DNA from: Magnetococcales bacterium
GTDB lineage: Bacteria; Pseudomonadota; Magnetococcia; Magnetococcales; Magnetaquicoccaceae
DNA length: 10,665 nucleotides
NCBI GenBank assembly: GCA_015228895.1
Contig: JADGCR010000064.1
Coordinates: 1-10,665 of the forward strand
Direction: 5' to 3'
Numbering within the stretch: position 1 is the stretch's first letter; every line of letters begins with the position of its first letter. Of the stretch, positions 1 through 6,463 are shown piece by piece. A program made the position numbers and the translations under genes. The notes under the pieces are model-generated. The model did not search any database. It saw only the letters and a list, made by a program, of their open reading frames with translations, and had not been told where the DNA came from.

Positions 1-88
1 CAGGGTCTCCGGCAGACTCTCCCCGTCGTGCTCCAGGGTCTCCGGCAGACTCTCCCCGTCGTGCTCCAGGGTCTCCGGCAGACTCTCC
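1..88. repeat. 33-bp perfect tandem repeat, at least 2.7 copies
   Basis: The unit starts GTGCTCCAGGGTCTCC on the plus strand. One full copy spans 28-60. A 27-base partial copy at 1-27 is cut by the window edge, and a third copy at 61-88 matches for its first 28 bases before diverging. Copies are identical at nucleotide level. Read on the minus strand in the frame of the host gene, each unit encodes DGESLPETLEH, so copy-number changes would keep the frame. The array probably continues to the left of the window. Confidence 0.93.
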
Positions 89-693
89 TCCGGTTCTTCC
101 GGGGGGCGGCTCTCCGCGTCTTCCACGGCGGGCGCGGGCAGTTCGATGACCTGGGGGGGCGCCAGGGCCGGAAAGGTGGACTCTCCCAGGAGCCACTGCT
201 CACCGGTGCCGAAGGAACGGCGCACCAGGTCCGCGAACACCTGTCGTCGGGCGGGTGGCTTGGGCAACGGGTTATCCGTCGAAACCGCTGTCCGGACGAC
301 CTCGGTGACGATTGGCGGTTCCAGGGCCGCGGGGGGATCGTCCACAACGGCGGGGGCGGGTGTCGAATACGTCGCGACCGGGGCGTCCTCCACCAGAATG
401 GGCGCGCGCTCCGCGACGGGGGTTGCGGATTCAGGCTCCAGCGCAGACTCCGGCTCCGGGATGACGGCAGGCAAGGTGGCCGGGGGAGCGTCATCGTTGG
501 TCGGGGTTGCCTCCCAGGGGGTCACCGTCAGGGCGGGGGGAGAAAACACCAGTTGAACATTGTCATGGGGCGTGTCGCGGGCGGGTTGCTCGATCCGAGG
601 GGTGCTGCGGGTGGATTGATCGAACCATGAGGAGAAAATATTTCGTCCGGTGGTTGTTTTTGCTATTCTCCAATGGTCGGTATCGTTGTGCAT
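1..693 (-). CDS. Pro/Glu/Ala-rich acidic protein of unknown function (C-terminal part beyond left edge)
   Basis: The minus frame is open for 231 codons from an ATG at 693-691 to the window edge, so the gene is partial at its 3' end. I do not recognise the family. The product begins MHNDTDHWRI and has no signal peptide or membrane segment. From about residue 51 it is dominated by Pro, Glu, Ala, Val and Asp, as in an extended disordered linker. A less biased, basic and aromatic island at about residues 145-172 (PPARRQVFADLVRRSFG and following) may be a short folded or binding segment. From about residue 204 it enters perfect 11-residue repeats (DGESLPETLEH). An AAGGA at 710-706 lies 12 bases before the ATG, rather far for a ribosome site. 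An in-frame stop lies upstream of the ATG and no other ATG is available. The gene is divergent from yraN. The disordered region could link domains of a larger protein, but nothing visible shows its function. Confidence 0.62.
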   Translation of the reverse strand, partial: MHNDTDHWRIAKTTTGRNIFSSWFDQSTRSTPRIEQPARDTPHDNVQLVFSPPALTVTPWEATPTNDDAPPATLPAVIPEPESALEPESATPVAERAPILVEDAPVATYSTPAPAVVDDPPAALEPPIVTEVVRTAVSTDNPLPKPPARRQVFADLVRRSFGTGEQWLLGESTFPALAPPQVIELPAPAVEDAESRPPEEPEESLPETLEHDGESLPETLEHDGESLPETL

Positions 694-811
694 CTTTTTT
701 TGGATTCCTTGCTTGTGATGGAGCGTGATGCCTGTTCATCGGACATGATAAACAAGAAGTGAAATTAATCCAGAAAAAATTTCCATGATCTGGTTTCGGG
801 AGGTGAATTTC
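694..811. promoter_or_regulatory. AT-rich divergent intergenic region
   Basis: These 118 bases separate the minus-strand Pro-rich gene from yraN and are visibly more AT-rich than the flanking genes, as expected for a region with promoters in both directions. The best box is a TATCAT on the minus strand (750-745), one mismatch from the sigma-70 -10 consensus. I see no convincing -35 element at the right distance. I could not place a plus-strand promoter with confidence. The function is inferred from gene orientation and composition. Confidence 0.35.
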
Positions 812-1195
812 GTGCCAATGGAACGCCCTGGAGACAAAGCTTTTGGTGCGCTGGCGGAACAGGTGGCCGCCGAATGTCTGCGGAAACTGGGTTACCGGAT
901 TCTGGAACGGAATGTGCGTTTTCGGGGTGGGGAACTGGATCTTGTGGCCAAACAGGGAGATGTTCTGGTATTTTGTGAAGTCAAGGCCCGGCGCGGGCAG
1001 GGGAGCGGGGAACCCGGAGAGGCGGTGGATTGCCGCAAGCGGCGCAAAATGGCCCTGCTGGCCATGGACTATCTCCGGACGCATCCGGAGTTGTCCCGTC
1101 TGGAGTGCCGTTTCGATGTGGTGCTGTTGCGGCAGTCGGAATCGGGGTGGCGCTCGGAGGTGATCCCCGATGCGTTCCGTCCCGGCTGGGAGTGA
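812..1195 (+). CDS. yraN: YraN/UPF0102 family nuclease-fold protein
   Basis: The product is 127 residues, the usual size for the UPF0102 (YraN) family. These are small cytoplasmic proteins with a restriction-endonuclease-like fold. Their biochemical role is not settled, and links to DNA processing or repair are suggestions. Family hallmarks are present in order: LGYRILERN at 26-34, GELD at 40-43, EVKARR at 56-61 (the D-ExK type metal-site arrangement), a Lys/Arg-rich helix near 74-80, CRFDVV near 104-109 and a terminal DAF. The frame is open from an ATG at 785, but GGAGGTGA at 799-806 is an almost perfect anti-16S match. It sits 8 bases before GTG 812 and 14 before ATG 818, so GTG 812 is the better start. 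It lies 45 bases before dolP on the same strand, and the two are probably cotranscribed. In E. coli, yraN and dolP are also close neighbours. Confidence 0.9.
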   Translation: MPMERPGDKAFGALAEQVAAECLRKLGYRILERNVRFRGGELDLVAKQGDVLVFCEVKARRGQGSGEPGEAVDCRKRRKMALLAMDYLRTHPELSRLECRFDVVLLRQSESGWRSEVIPDAFRPGWE

Positions 1196-1240
1196 AGGTG
1201 CTGGATGGTTTTCGCCAATGACAGACCGTGAGGAGAATGG

Positions 1241-1972
1241 ATGATGCGTTTACAAGAGTTGCGTTTTTTGGCTGTGATGCTGGTGGCCCATGGTCTGACC
1301 GGTTGCGTGCCCATGGATACGCCCAACGGCCCGATCAGTTCCGGCCTGCTGGGGGAGCGGCGCAGCCCGGAGTCCGCCATCGAGGACAATCTGCTGGCGA
1401 TGAAGTTGCGCACCTACTATATGCGCCACGACAAGGTGAGTCTGGCCAACATCAATGTGTCGGTCTTTCAGGGAGCGGTGTTGTTGACCGGGACCGCCTC
1501 CTCCCAGGAGGAGATCGATACCGCGCTCAGCATCGCCAAGGCCACGCGGGGGGTGACCAAGGTTCATTCCGAACTCAAGGTGCAGCAGGAGAGTCTTGGC
1601 GAGATCACCAAGGACGCCTGGTACTCCAACGAGGTCAAGATCCGTCTGCTGGCCGACGAGCAGGTGCGCGGGGTGGACATCCATGTGGAGACCACCAAGG
1701 GGGTGGTCTATCTGACCGGCCTGGCCCAGTCGGTGGCCGAACGCAACCGCGCCATCGAGGTGGCCCGTCAGGTCAAGGGCGTCAAGGAGGTGGTCTCCTA
1801 CATCGAGGTGGATCCCAAGACCCAGCCGGTGACCCCGGCGCCCAAAAAGGAGGAGACGCCCCCGCCCGCCGCTCCGGCCCGTCAGGGTTCTTCCGCGGAA
1901 CCGGCCAGAAACGAGCTCTCTCCCGCCAGGCAGCCGGTCAAACCGGGAAGCATCATTGAAAGCGGCTTCTGA
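1241..1972 (+). CDS. dolP: DolP (YraP)-like double-BON-domain outer-membrane lipoprotein
   Basis: The 243-residue product has a lipoprotein signal peptide with lipobox L-T-G-C, the lipidated cysteine being residue 22. Two BON domains follow at about residues 48-115 and 124-192. The first contains INVSVFQGAVLLTG; the second contains DAWYSNEVKIRLL and GVVYLTGLA. The order and wording closely match E. coli DolP, including the DxW-KVR-LL segment that opens the second domain. In E. coli DolP binds anionic phospholipids at division sites and supports outer-membrane integrity and the BAM complex; that role is transferred by homology. Unlike the roughly 190-residue E. coli protein, this one has an extra C-terminal tail of about 50 residues rich in Pro, Ala, Lys and Glu. 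AGGAG at 1231-1235 sits 5 bases before ATG 1241 and 8 before ATG 1244, so either could be used. Its last 17 bases overlap the next gene. Confidence 0.88.
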   Translation: MMRLQELRFLAVMLVAHGLTGCVPMDTPNGPISSGLLGERRSPESAIEDNLLAMKLRTYYMRHDKVSLANINVSVFQGAVLLTGTASSQEEIDTALSIAKATRGVTKVHSELKVQQESLGEITKDAWYSNEVKIRLLADEQVRGVDIHVETTKGVVYLTGLAQSVAERNRAIEVARQVKGVKEVVSYIEVDPKTQPVTPAPKKEETPPPAAPARQGSSAEPARNELSPARQPVKPGSIIESGF

Positions 1973-3344
1973 GGCCCCCCCCGGTCTCCTGGAGGAACTG
2001 GCCAAGGGCCTGGGCGCCGGCGGCCTGAGCGCCGGGGCGGCGCAGCGGGAGGCGTACGCCCGGGACAATTCGGGACACCGTTTCCCGCCCTGGGCCGTGG
2101 CCCTGCCGGAAAACCGGGAACAGGCGGCCTGGGTGTTGCGGACCTGTCATCGGGCCGGGGTGCCGGTGGTGCCCCGTGGCGCCGGCACGGGATGCGTCGG
2201 TGGCGGATTGGCGGTGCGGGGGGGGGTGATTCTCTCCACCCAGCGGATGAACCGCATTCTGTCGGTGGCGCCGGAGGACCGGGTGGCCGTGGTGGAACCG
2301 GGGGTGGTCAACGGGGAGTTGGACAACCGTTTGCGACCCCATGGCCTGTTCTGGCCGCCGGACCCGTCGTCGGCCCGGGTCTGCACCATCGGGGGCAATC
2401 TGGCCATGTGCTCGGCGGGTCCCAATGCGGTGCGCTACGGCGTGACGCGCCACTGGGTGCTGGGATTGACGGTCCTGCTGGCGGATGGGAGCGGAATGCG
2501 CACCGGGGGCATGACCACCAAGGGGGTGGTGGGTTATGACCTGACCCAACTGCTGATCGGCTCGGAAGGGACGCTGGCGCTGGTGGTGGAGGCGGTGCTC
2601 AGGTTGGCGCCCCGTCCGGCGGAGAGGCGTCTGCTGCGGGCGTTCTTCGCCACCATGGAGGCGGCCACCCGGGCGGTTTCCGGCGTGATGTCCGGGGGGG
2701 ATCCCCCGTCGGCGCTGGAGTTTCTGGACCCCGCCGCCCTGGACCTGTTGCGCCAGGAGGGGGGCGGGGCGATTCCCGCCGAGGGGCGGGCGCTGCTGCT
2801 CCTGGAGGTGGAAGGGGCGGCCTGGGAGGTGGAACGCAAGGCGGCGGAGATGCTGGACCGTTTGCGGCCATTCGAGCCGCTGGAGACCTTTCTGGCGGGC
2901 AACGAGGAGGAGGCCCGGCAGGTCTGGGCGGCCCGTTACGCCCTGTCCCCCACCCTGACCCGGATCGCTCCCCGGCGGATCAACGAGGATGTGGTGGTCC
3001 CGGTCTCCCGTCTGCCGGAGCTGATGGCGGGCGTTGCGGATATTTCCCAAGCCTGCCAGATTCCCATTGTCAATTTTGGCCATGCAGGCAACGGCAACAT
3101 TCATGTCAACCTGCTGACCGATCCCGCCGACCCGGAGCGGGAGGCCGGGGCCAGACAGGCCCTGGATCGGGTGTTCCGGCTGGTCCTGGATCTGGACGGC
3201 ACCTTGTCGGGGGAGCATGGGGTGGGTATCATGAAACGGGATCACATCCACTGGGAACTGGATCCCCGCGCCCTGGAAATGCAGCGGCGGATCAAGAAAT
3301 TGTTCGATCCGGAGGAGATCCTGAATCCGGGAAAGATTTTTTAA
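1956..3344 (+). CDS. FAD-linked D-2-hydroxyacid dehydrogenase (GlcD / D-lactate dehydrogenase family)
   Basis: The 462-residue product has the standard layout of the FAD_binding_4 plus FAD-oxidase C family. The FAD-binding half has PRGAGTG at 73-79, then the segment starting EPGVVN, PPDPSS, TIGGN, and GYDLTQLLIGSEGTL. The C-terminal half has the metal/substrate motif HAGNGNIH at 376-383, GEHGVG from E420, and ends in NPGKIF. Members oxidise D-lactate, glycolate, D-2-hydroxyglutarate or related acids and pass electrons to a partner or the quinone pool. The exact substrate cannot be told. Position 379 is Asn where many relatives have Asp (HxGDGN). No GlcE or GlcF partner lies nearby, so it probably acts as a single-subunit enzyme. 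The start is TTG 1956, inside dolP, with GGGAAG at 1945-1950 just upstream. The overlap suggests translational coupling. Confidence 0.87.
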   Translation: MKAASEAPPGLLEELAKGLGAGGLSAGAAQREAYARDNSGHRFPPWAVALPENREQAAWVLRTCHRAGVPVVPRGAGTGCVGGGLAVRGGVILSTQRMNRILSVAPEDRVAVVEPGVVNGELDNRLRPHGLFWPPDPSSARVCTIGGNLAMCSAGPNAVRYGVTRHWVLGLTVLLADGSGMRTGGMTTKGVVGYDLTQLLIGSEGTLALVVEAVLRLAPRPAERRLLRAFFATMEAATRAVSGVMSGGDPPSALEFLDPAALDLLRQEGGGAIPAEGRALLLLEVEGAAWEVERKAAEMLDRLRPFEPLETFLAGNEEEARQVWAARYALSPTLTRIAPRRINEDVVVPVSRLPELMAGVADISQACQIPIVNFGHAGNGNIHVNLLTDPADPEREAGARQALDRVFRLVLDLDGTLSGEHGVGIMKRDHIHWELDPRALEMQRRIKKLFDPEEILNPGKIF

Positions 3345-3375
3345 GGCGATATGCGCGAAAATTGGATACATATGG

Positions 3376-3418
3376 ATTGACTTTTGCCGAAATATTCAAG
3401 TAAGGTAAGCCAGTCAAT
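3376..3418 (+). promoter_or_regulatory. Candidate dksA promoter with inverted repeat
   Basis: TTGACT at 3377-3382 is a five-of-six match to the sigma-70 -35 box. TAAGGT at 3401-3406, spaced 18 bases, is only a weak -10. The -35 box is part of ATTGACT (3376-3382), which is repeated inverted as AGTCAAT at 3412-3418 with a 29-base spacer. The repeat brackets the putative -10 box. This could be a regulator site or chance. The region is AT-rich relative to its surroundings and lies 22-64 bases before the dksA ATG. Confidence 0.4.
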
Positions 3419-3439
3419 ATCAGCGTGGAGATCAGAAGC

Positions 3440-3886
3440 ATGAAAATAGCCGACATTCAATTGCCTGAAGGATACAAACCCTCGGACGACGAGGAGTTCA
3501 TGTGTCCCAATCAGCGGGCGTTTTTTCGCAGGCTTTTGTTGGAGTGGGAGCAGCAATTGCTGGAGGAGGCGGAGAAGACGGTCAACATCATGACCGAGGA
3601 GAAAGCCATTTTCGCGGACCCGACGGATCGCGCCTCCCTGGAAACGGACCGGAATTTCGAACTGCGGACCCGTGACCGGGAGCGTAAGCTCATCTCCAAG
3701 ATCAAACGGACCATCGAGGCCATCGAGGAGAACCAGTACGGTTACTGCGAAGAGTGCGGGGTGGAGATCGGTTTGCGGCGTCTGGAGGCCCGTCCGGTGA
3801 CCGATTTGTGCATCAATTGCAAAATCGCCGCGGAACGTCAGGAAAAAGTGACCCGCGTGGTCGAGGACATCAATTTCGAGACCTGA
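3440..3886 (+). CDS. dksA: RNA polymerase-binding transcription factor DksA
   Basis: The 148-residue product is full length compared with E. coli DksA (151 residues). DksA enters the RNA polymerase secondary channel and, with ppGpp, represses rRNA promoters and activates amino-acid promoters. Visible hallmarks are the coiled-coil arms, the tip loop DPTDRA (D60, D63 and A65, equivalent to E. coli D71, D74 and A76), the segment ELRTRDRERKLI after the tip, and the zinc finger C103-x2-C106 ... C124-x2-C127 within GYCEECGVEIG and RRLEARP. All four cysteines are present, so this is the classical zinc-containing type. ATG 3440 is chosen because GGAG at 3427-3430 lies 9 bases before it. An in-frame GTG at 3425 would add five residues but lacks a ribosome site. 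It stands alone between the oxidase gene and the efflux operon, with its own candidate promoter. Confidence 0.96.
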   Translation: MKIADIQLPEGYKPSDDEEFMCPNQRAFFRRLLLEWEQQLLEEAEKTVNIMTEEKAIFADPTDRASLETDRNFELRTRDRERKLISKIKRTIEAIEENQYGYCEECGVEIGLRRLEARPVTDLCINCKIAAERQEKVTRVVEDINFET

Positions 3887-4026
3887 CCCCCGTCGGTCCC
3901 GCCCCCCTTTTTTTTGGACGCCCTGGTCGTTGCCCGGCTCTCGCCGTTCCTCCGGGAGCCTGGTTCGCATGCGTTGTCGGATCTCCTCGTCACCTTGCCC
4001 CATGCCCCTTGTAGAGTTTTAAGCCG
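3887..4026 (+). other. Intergenic region with T8 tract after dksA (possible weak terminator)
   Basis: The 140 bases between dksA and the efflux operon contain a C-rich stretch and a run of eight T at 3908-3915. A 4-bp stem (GACC 3885-3888 with GGTC 3895-3898) precedes the T run by 9 bases, so a canonical intrinsic terminator is not clear. A second imperfect hairpin (GGCTC / GAGCC, about 3936-3960) has no T tract. No convincing promoter for the following operon could be placed, although the gap before the efflux genes suggests one. Confidence 0.3.
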
Positions 4027-5304
4027 ATGGTGAAATCTGGTATTGTGCTGATTGGTCTCTGCGCGCTGATGGTCACGGCGCAGGCGTCCGGGGTCGGGAG
4101 TTTCGTGGAATCGGTGCAGGCGGCCTTGCAGAAGCACCCCCGGACCCTGGCCGCGGCCGCCCAGCTGCGCGCTGCCCGCGAGAAGCACCAACAGAGCCGC
4201 GCCCTGTTGTTGCCGGGGGTCGAGTTGTCCGCCACCCGGACCCGCCATCAGTTGGAGTGGCCCGGCAACAGCGCCGGCAGCGATCCGTTGTCCCTCAACC
4301 TGAGCCTGACCCAGGCGGTTTTCAACCGGAAGGCGCTGATCGGTCTGGCGCAGAGCAGGCCCTACATCGCCGCCTGGGAGTTCGACCTGCAATGGACGAT
4401 CCAGGGGGTGTTCCTGGAGACCGCGAGCGTGTTGGTCGAGCTGTTGCAGGCCATGGAGGTGCGGCGTCTGGCGAGCAACAACCGGGATCTGCTGCGCCAC
4501 CATCTGGAGGAGACCCGCGCCCGGTTCAAGGTGGGACAGTTGACCGGCACGGATGTGAGTCAGGGGGAGTCCCGTCTGGCCCTGGCCGAGGCCAATCTGG
4601 TGCGGGCGGCCAACAGTGTGGCGGTGGGGCGCTCCCGTTTCCGGGAGATGACGGGAGAGGCGGCCTCGGAGGGGTTGGCCCTGCCCGGGTTGCGGGAAGG
4701 CGTTCTGACGGGCACCCTGGAGCAGTTGCTGGCGCGGGGGGCGTCCCGACCCGATCTGGAGGCCGCCCGGTTGCGCGTGCAGGTGGCCGGGGGCGAGGTG
4801 GAGATGAAGCGGGCCGCCCATTGGCCCACGGTGGCGCTGACCGCCCGGGCCGGGCGCGGTTGGGGCGAGGAGATCGGCGGGACCACGGACCCGGTGGACC
4901 GGTACGAGGTGGGTGTGGGGGTTTCGTTGCCGGTTTTTTCCGGGGGGATGACGGTTTCCGAGACCGCCGAGGCGCTGGCGCGCAAGGAGGGGTTGGATGC
5001 CGAGCTGGAGCGTTTGCAGCGTCTCATGGAGCGGGAGGTGGAGTCCGCCTTTCTGGAGTTGCAGAGCGTGCAGGCCGCGGAGGCCTCCTTGCAGAGCGCC
5101 CTGCGGGCTGCCGAAGCCGCCCTGAAGGGGGTGGAGCAGGAGTTCAAGGTGGGCACCCGCACCTCCCTGGATCTGCTGGACGCCCGCAATGACCTCTTTT
5201 CCGCCCGGACCGAGCTGGCCAAAAGTGGTTTCGCCATGGTGCTGGCCCGGTTCCGTCTGTTGTCCTCGCTCGGTGAGTTGACCACGGAAGCCCTGCACCA
5301 TTGA
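4027..5304 (+). CDS. TolC-family outer-membrane efflux protein
   Basis: The 425-residue product is an outer-membrane factor, the exit duct of a tripartite efflux pump. The N-terminus is a Sec signal peptide, with a likely cut after A-Q-A at residue 20. No lipobox is present, so it is TolC-like rather than a lipidated OprM/NodT type. Two OEP repeats can be recognised by matching segments, FKVGQLTGTDVSQGESRL from residue 167 and FKVGTRTSLDLLDARNDL from residue 373. These sit about 206 residues apart, as expected from the internal duplication of TolC proteins. Long helical stretches rich in Ala, Leu, Glu and Arg form the periplasmic barrel. The ribosome site before ATG 4027 is weak; the signal peptide supports this start. 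It is the first gene of the operon, 17 bases before the adaptor gene. Confidence 0.92.
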   Translation: MVKSGIVLIGLCALMVTAQASGVGSFVESVQAALQKHPRTLAAAAQLRAAREKHQQSRALLLPGVELSATRTRHQLEWPGNSAGSDPLSLNLSLTQAVFNRKALIGLAQSRPYIAAWEFDLQWTIQGVFLETASVLVELLQAMEVRRLASNNRDLLRHHLEETRARFKVGQLTGTDVSQGESRLALAEANLVRAANSVAVGRSRFREMTGEAASEGLALPGLREGVLTGTLEQLLARGASRPDLEAARLRVQVAGGEVEMKRAAHWPTVALTARAGRGWGEEIGGTTDPVDRYEVGVGVSLPVFSGGMTVSETAEALARKEGLDAELERLQRLMEREVESAFLELQSVQAAEASLQSALRAAEAALKGVEQEFKVGTRTSLDLLDARNDLFSARTELAKSGFAMVLARFRLLSSLGELTTEALHH

Positions 5305-5321
5305 GATCGAAAAGGAACGAC

Positions 5322-6440
5322 ATGGCTGCCAAAGCGTTGCGCATGGTTTGGTTGATGGTGTTGCTCGCGCTGGGCGCGTGCTCGCAGGAAGCCGGCAAGA
5401 AGGCGGCTCCCGCCGTCCCGCCCGTTGCCGTTTCCGTGGTCCGGGTGGAACGGAAGAATCTGCCCGTCACCATTCAGGCCATGGGCAACGCCGAAAGCTG
5501 TCATGGCGTCGCGATCCGCTCCCAGGTGGAAGGCGCTCTGCTGGCCGCCCACATCAGCGATGGCCAGGAGGTGAAACAGGGCGCCCTGCTGTTCGAGCTG
5601 GACGACCGCCTGTACCGTCATCGACTGGAGCAGCTGAAGGCCAACCTGGAACGGGATCTGGCCCAACTGGAAAACGCCCGCAGCAGGGAGCGGCGTCAGG
5701 TGGTGTTGAGCAAGGAAAAGATCGGCTCGGAAGAGGTGCTGGCCTCCCTGGTGGCGGGTCGGCGAGCCGCGGAGGCCACCGTGGCCGCAGACCGGGCCGC
5801 CAGCGCCGAAGGGGAGCTGCAACTGGCCTTCACCCGCATTGTCTCCCCCATCACCGGCATGGCGGGCCGCATCCTGATCCAACCCGGCAATCTGGTGAAG
5901 GCCAACGACGCCAATCCCCTGGTGGTCATCAACCAGATGGACCCCATGTGCGTCACCTTCACCGTGGCCGAACACCATCTGCGCGCGATCCAGGAAAATC
6001 AGGCCAGATCCCCCCTGACCCTGCAACTTTATCCCGATCGGGAGGTGGAACACCCCATCCCCGCCACGCTCCACTCCCTGGACAACACGGTGGACCGGCA
6101 AACCTCCACCCTGCGCCTGAAAGCCCGGGCCGCGAACCCGGACCGTCGCCTGTGGCCGGGGATGTTCGTGACCCTTTCGTTGAAACTGGCGGAGCGCCCC
6201 GACGCCCTGGTGATTCCGGTCCAGGCCATTCAGACCGGCTCCAAAGGCCCCTTCGTCTATGTGGTCAAGCAGGCGGAGCAGACCGTGGAGTCCCGTCCCG
6301 TCGCCGTCGCCCAGGAGGACAAGGAGCAGGCGGTGATCGCAAGCGGACTCGCCGACCAGGAGATGGTGGTCACCGTGGGCCAGTGGCGTCTCAAGCCCGG
6401 CGCCAAAGTGGAGATCATCCCACCCCGGGAGAAGCCATGA
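5322..6440 (+). CDS. RND efflux periplasmic adaptor lipoprotein (AcrA/MdtA family)
   Basis: The 372-residue product is a membrane fusion protein joining the RND pump to the outer-membrane factor. The signal peptide ends in lipobox L-G-A-C, with C20 the likely lipidated residue, so the protein would be anchored to the inner membrane. Order of domains: barrel-sandwich/lipoyl half motif around 66-90 (RSQVEGALLAAHISDGQEV, then LFELDD), an alpha-hairpin rich in Glu, Arg and Ala at about 97-165, the second lipoyl half (RIVSPITGMAGRI), a beta-barrel (VINQMDPMCVTFTV), and a membrane-proximal domain containing VIPVQAIQTG and GLADQEMVV. ATG 5322 is chosen: AAAGGA at 5311-5316 sits 5 bases upstream, and the lipobox then falls at the normal distance. 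The stop codon is embedded in an ATGA that opens a short mini-ORF before the pump gene. Confidence 0.93.
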   Translation: MAAKALRMVWLMVLLALGACSQEAGKKAAPAVPPVAVSVVRVERKNLPVTIQAMGNAESCHGVAIRSQVEGALLAAHISDGQEVKQGALLFELDDRLYRHRLEQLKANLERDLAQLENARSRERRQVVLSKEKIGSEEVLASLVAGRRAAEATVAADRAASAEGELQLAFTRIVSPITGMAGRILIQPGNLVKANDANPLVVINQMDPMCVTFTVAEHHLRAIQENQARSPLTLQLYPDREVEHPIPATLHSLDNTVDRQTSTLRLKARAANPDRRLWPGMFVTLSLKLAERPDALVIPVQAIQTGSKGPFVYVVKQAEQTVESRPVAVAQEDKEQAVIASGLADQEMVVTVGQWRLKPGAKVEIIPPREKP

Positions 6441-6463
6441 AACAGGGGGGTCGCCAACCATGA
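6437..6463 (+). CDS. Eight-codon mini-ORF bridging adaptor and pump genes
   Basis: ATG 6437 overlaps the adaptor stop as ATGA and reads MKQGGRQP before stopping at TGA 6461-6463, which overlaps the pump start ATG 6460 as a second ATGA. A GGGAG at about 6427-6431 precedes its ATG at usable spacing, while AGGGGGG at 6444-6450, inside the mini-ORF, serves the pump gene. The layout would allow ribosomes to pass from adaptor to pump by reinitiation. Whether the peptide itself is made or matters is unknown; it may be chance. Confidence 0.3.
   Translation: MKQGGRQP

Noticed and set aside
1..88. CRISPR array
   Set aside because: The direct repeats are contiguous, with no spacers, and keep the reading frame of a protein gene.
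28..630. Plus-strand 200-codon open frame opposite the Pro-rich gene
   Set aside because: The translation is Gly/Arg-rich without a domain, as expected from the complement of GC-rich Pro/Ala/Glu codons. The minus-strand frame has the clean start, upstream stop and coherent repeat unit.
563..1084. Minus-strand 173-codon frame across the divergent region and yraN
   Set aside because: It is antisense to yraN, has no recognisable domain, and would span the AT-rich divergent promoter region.
1953..3371. Minus-strand 472-codon frame antisense to the FAD oxidase
   Set aside because: His/Gln/Pro/Gly-rich composition is typical of a shadow frame in GC-rich DNA; the opposite strand encodes a full set of family motifs.
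3885..3915. Rho-independent terminator after dksA
   Set aside because: The T8 run is real, but the only stem is 4 bp and lies 9 bases from it. Recorded as a weak possibility in the intergenic entry rather than called.
3838..5301. Minus-strand 487-codon frame antisense to the outer-membrane factor
   Set aside because: Shadow composition (Gln, Gly, His, Leu, Pro) and no motif; the plus strand encodes a complete TolC-family protein.
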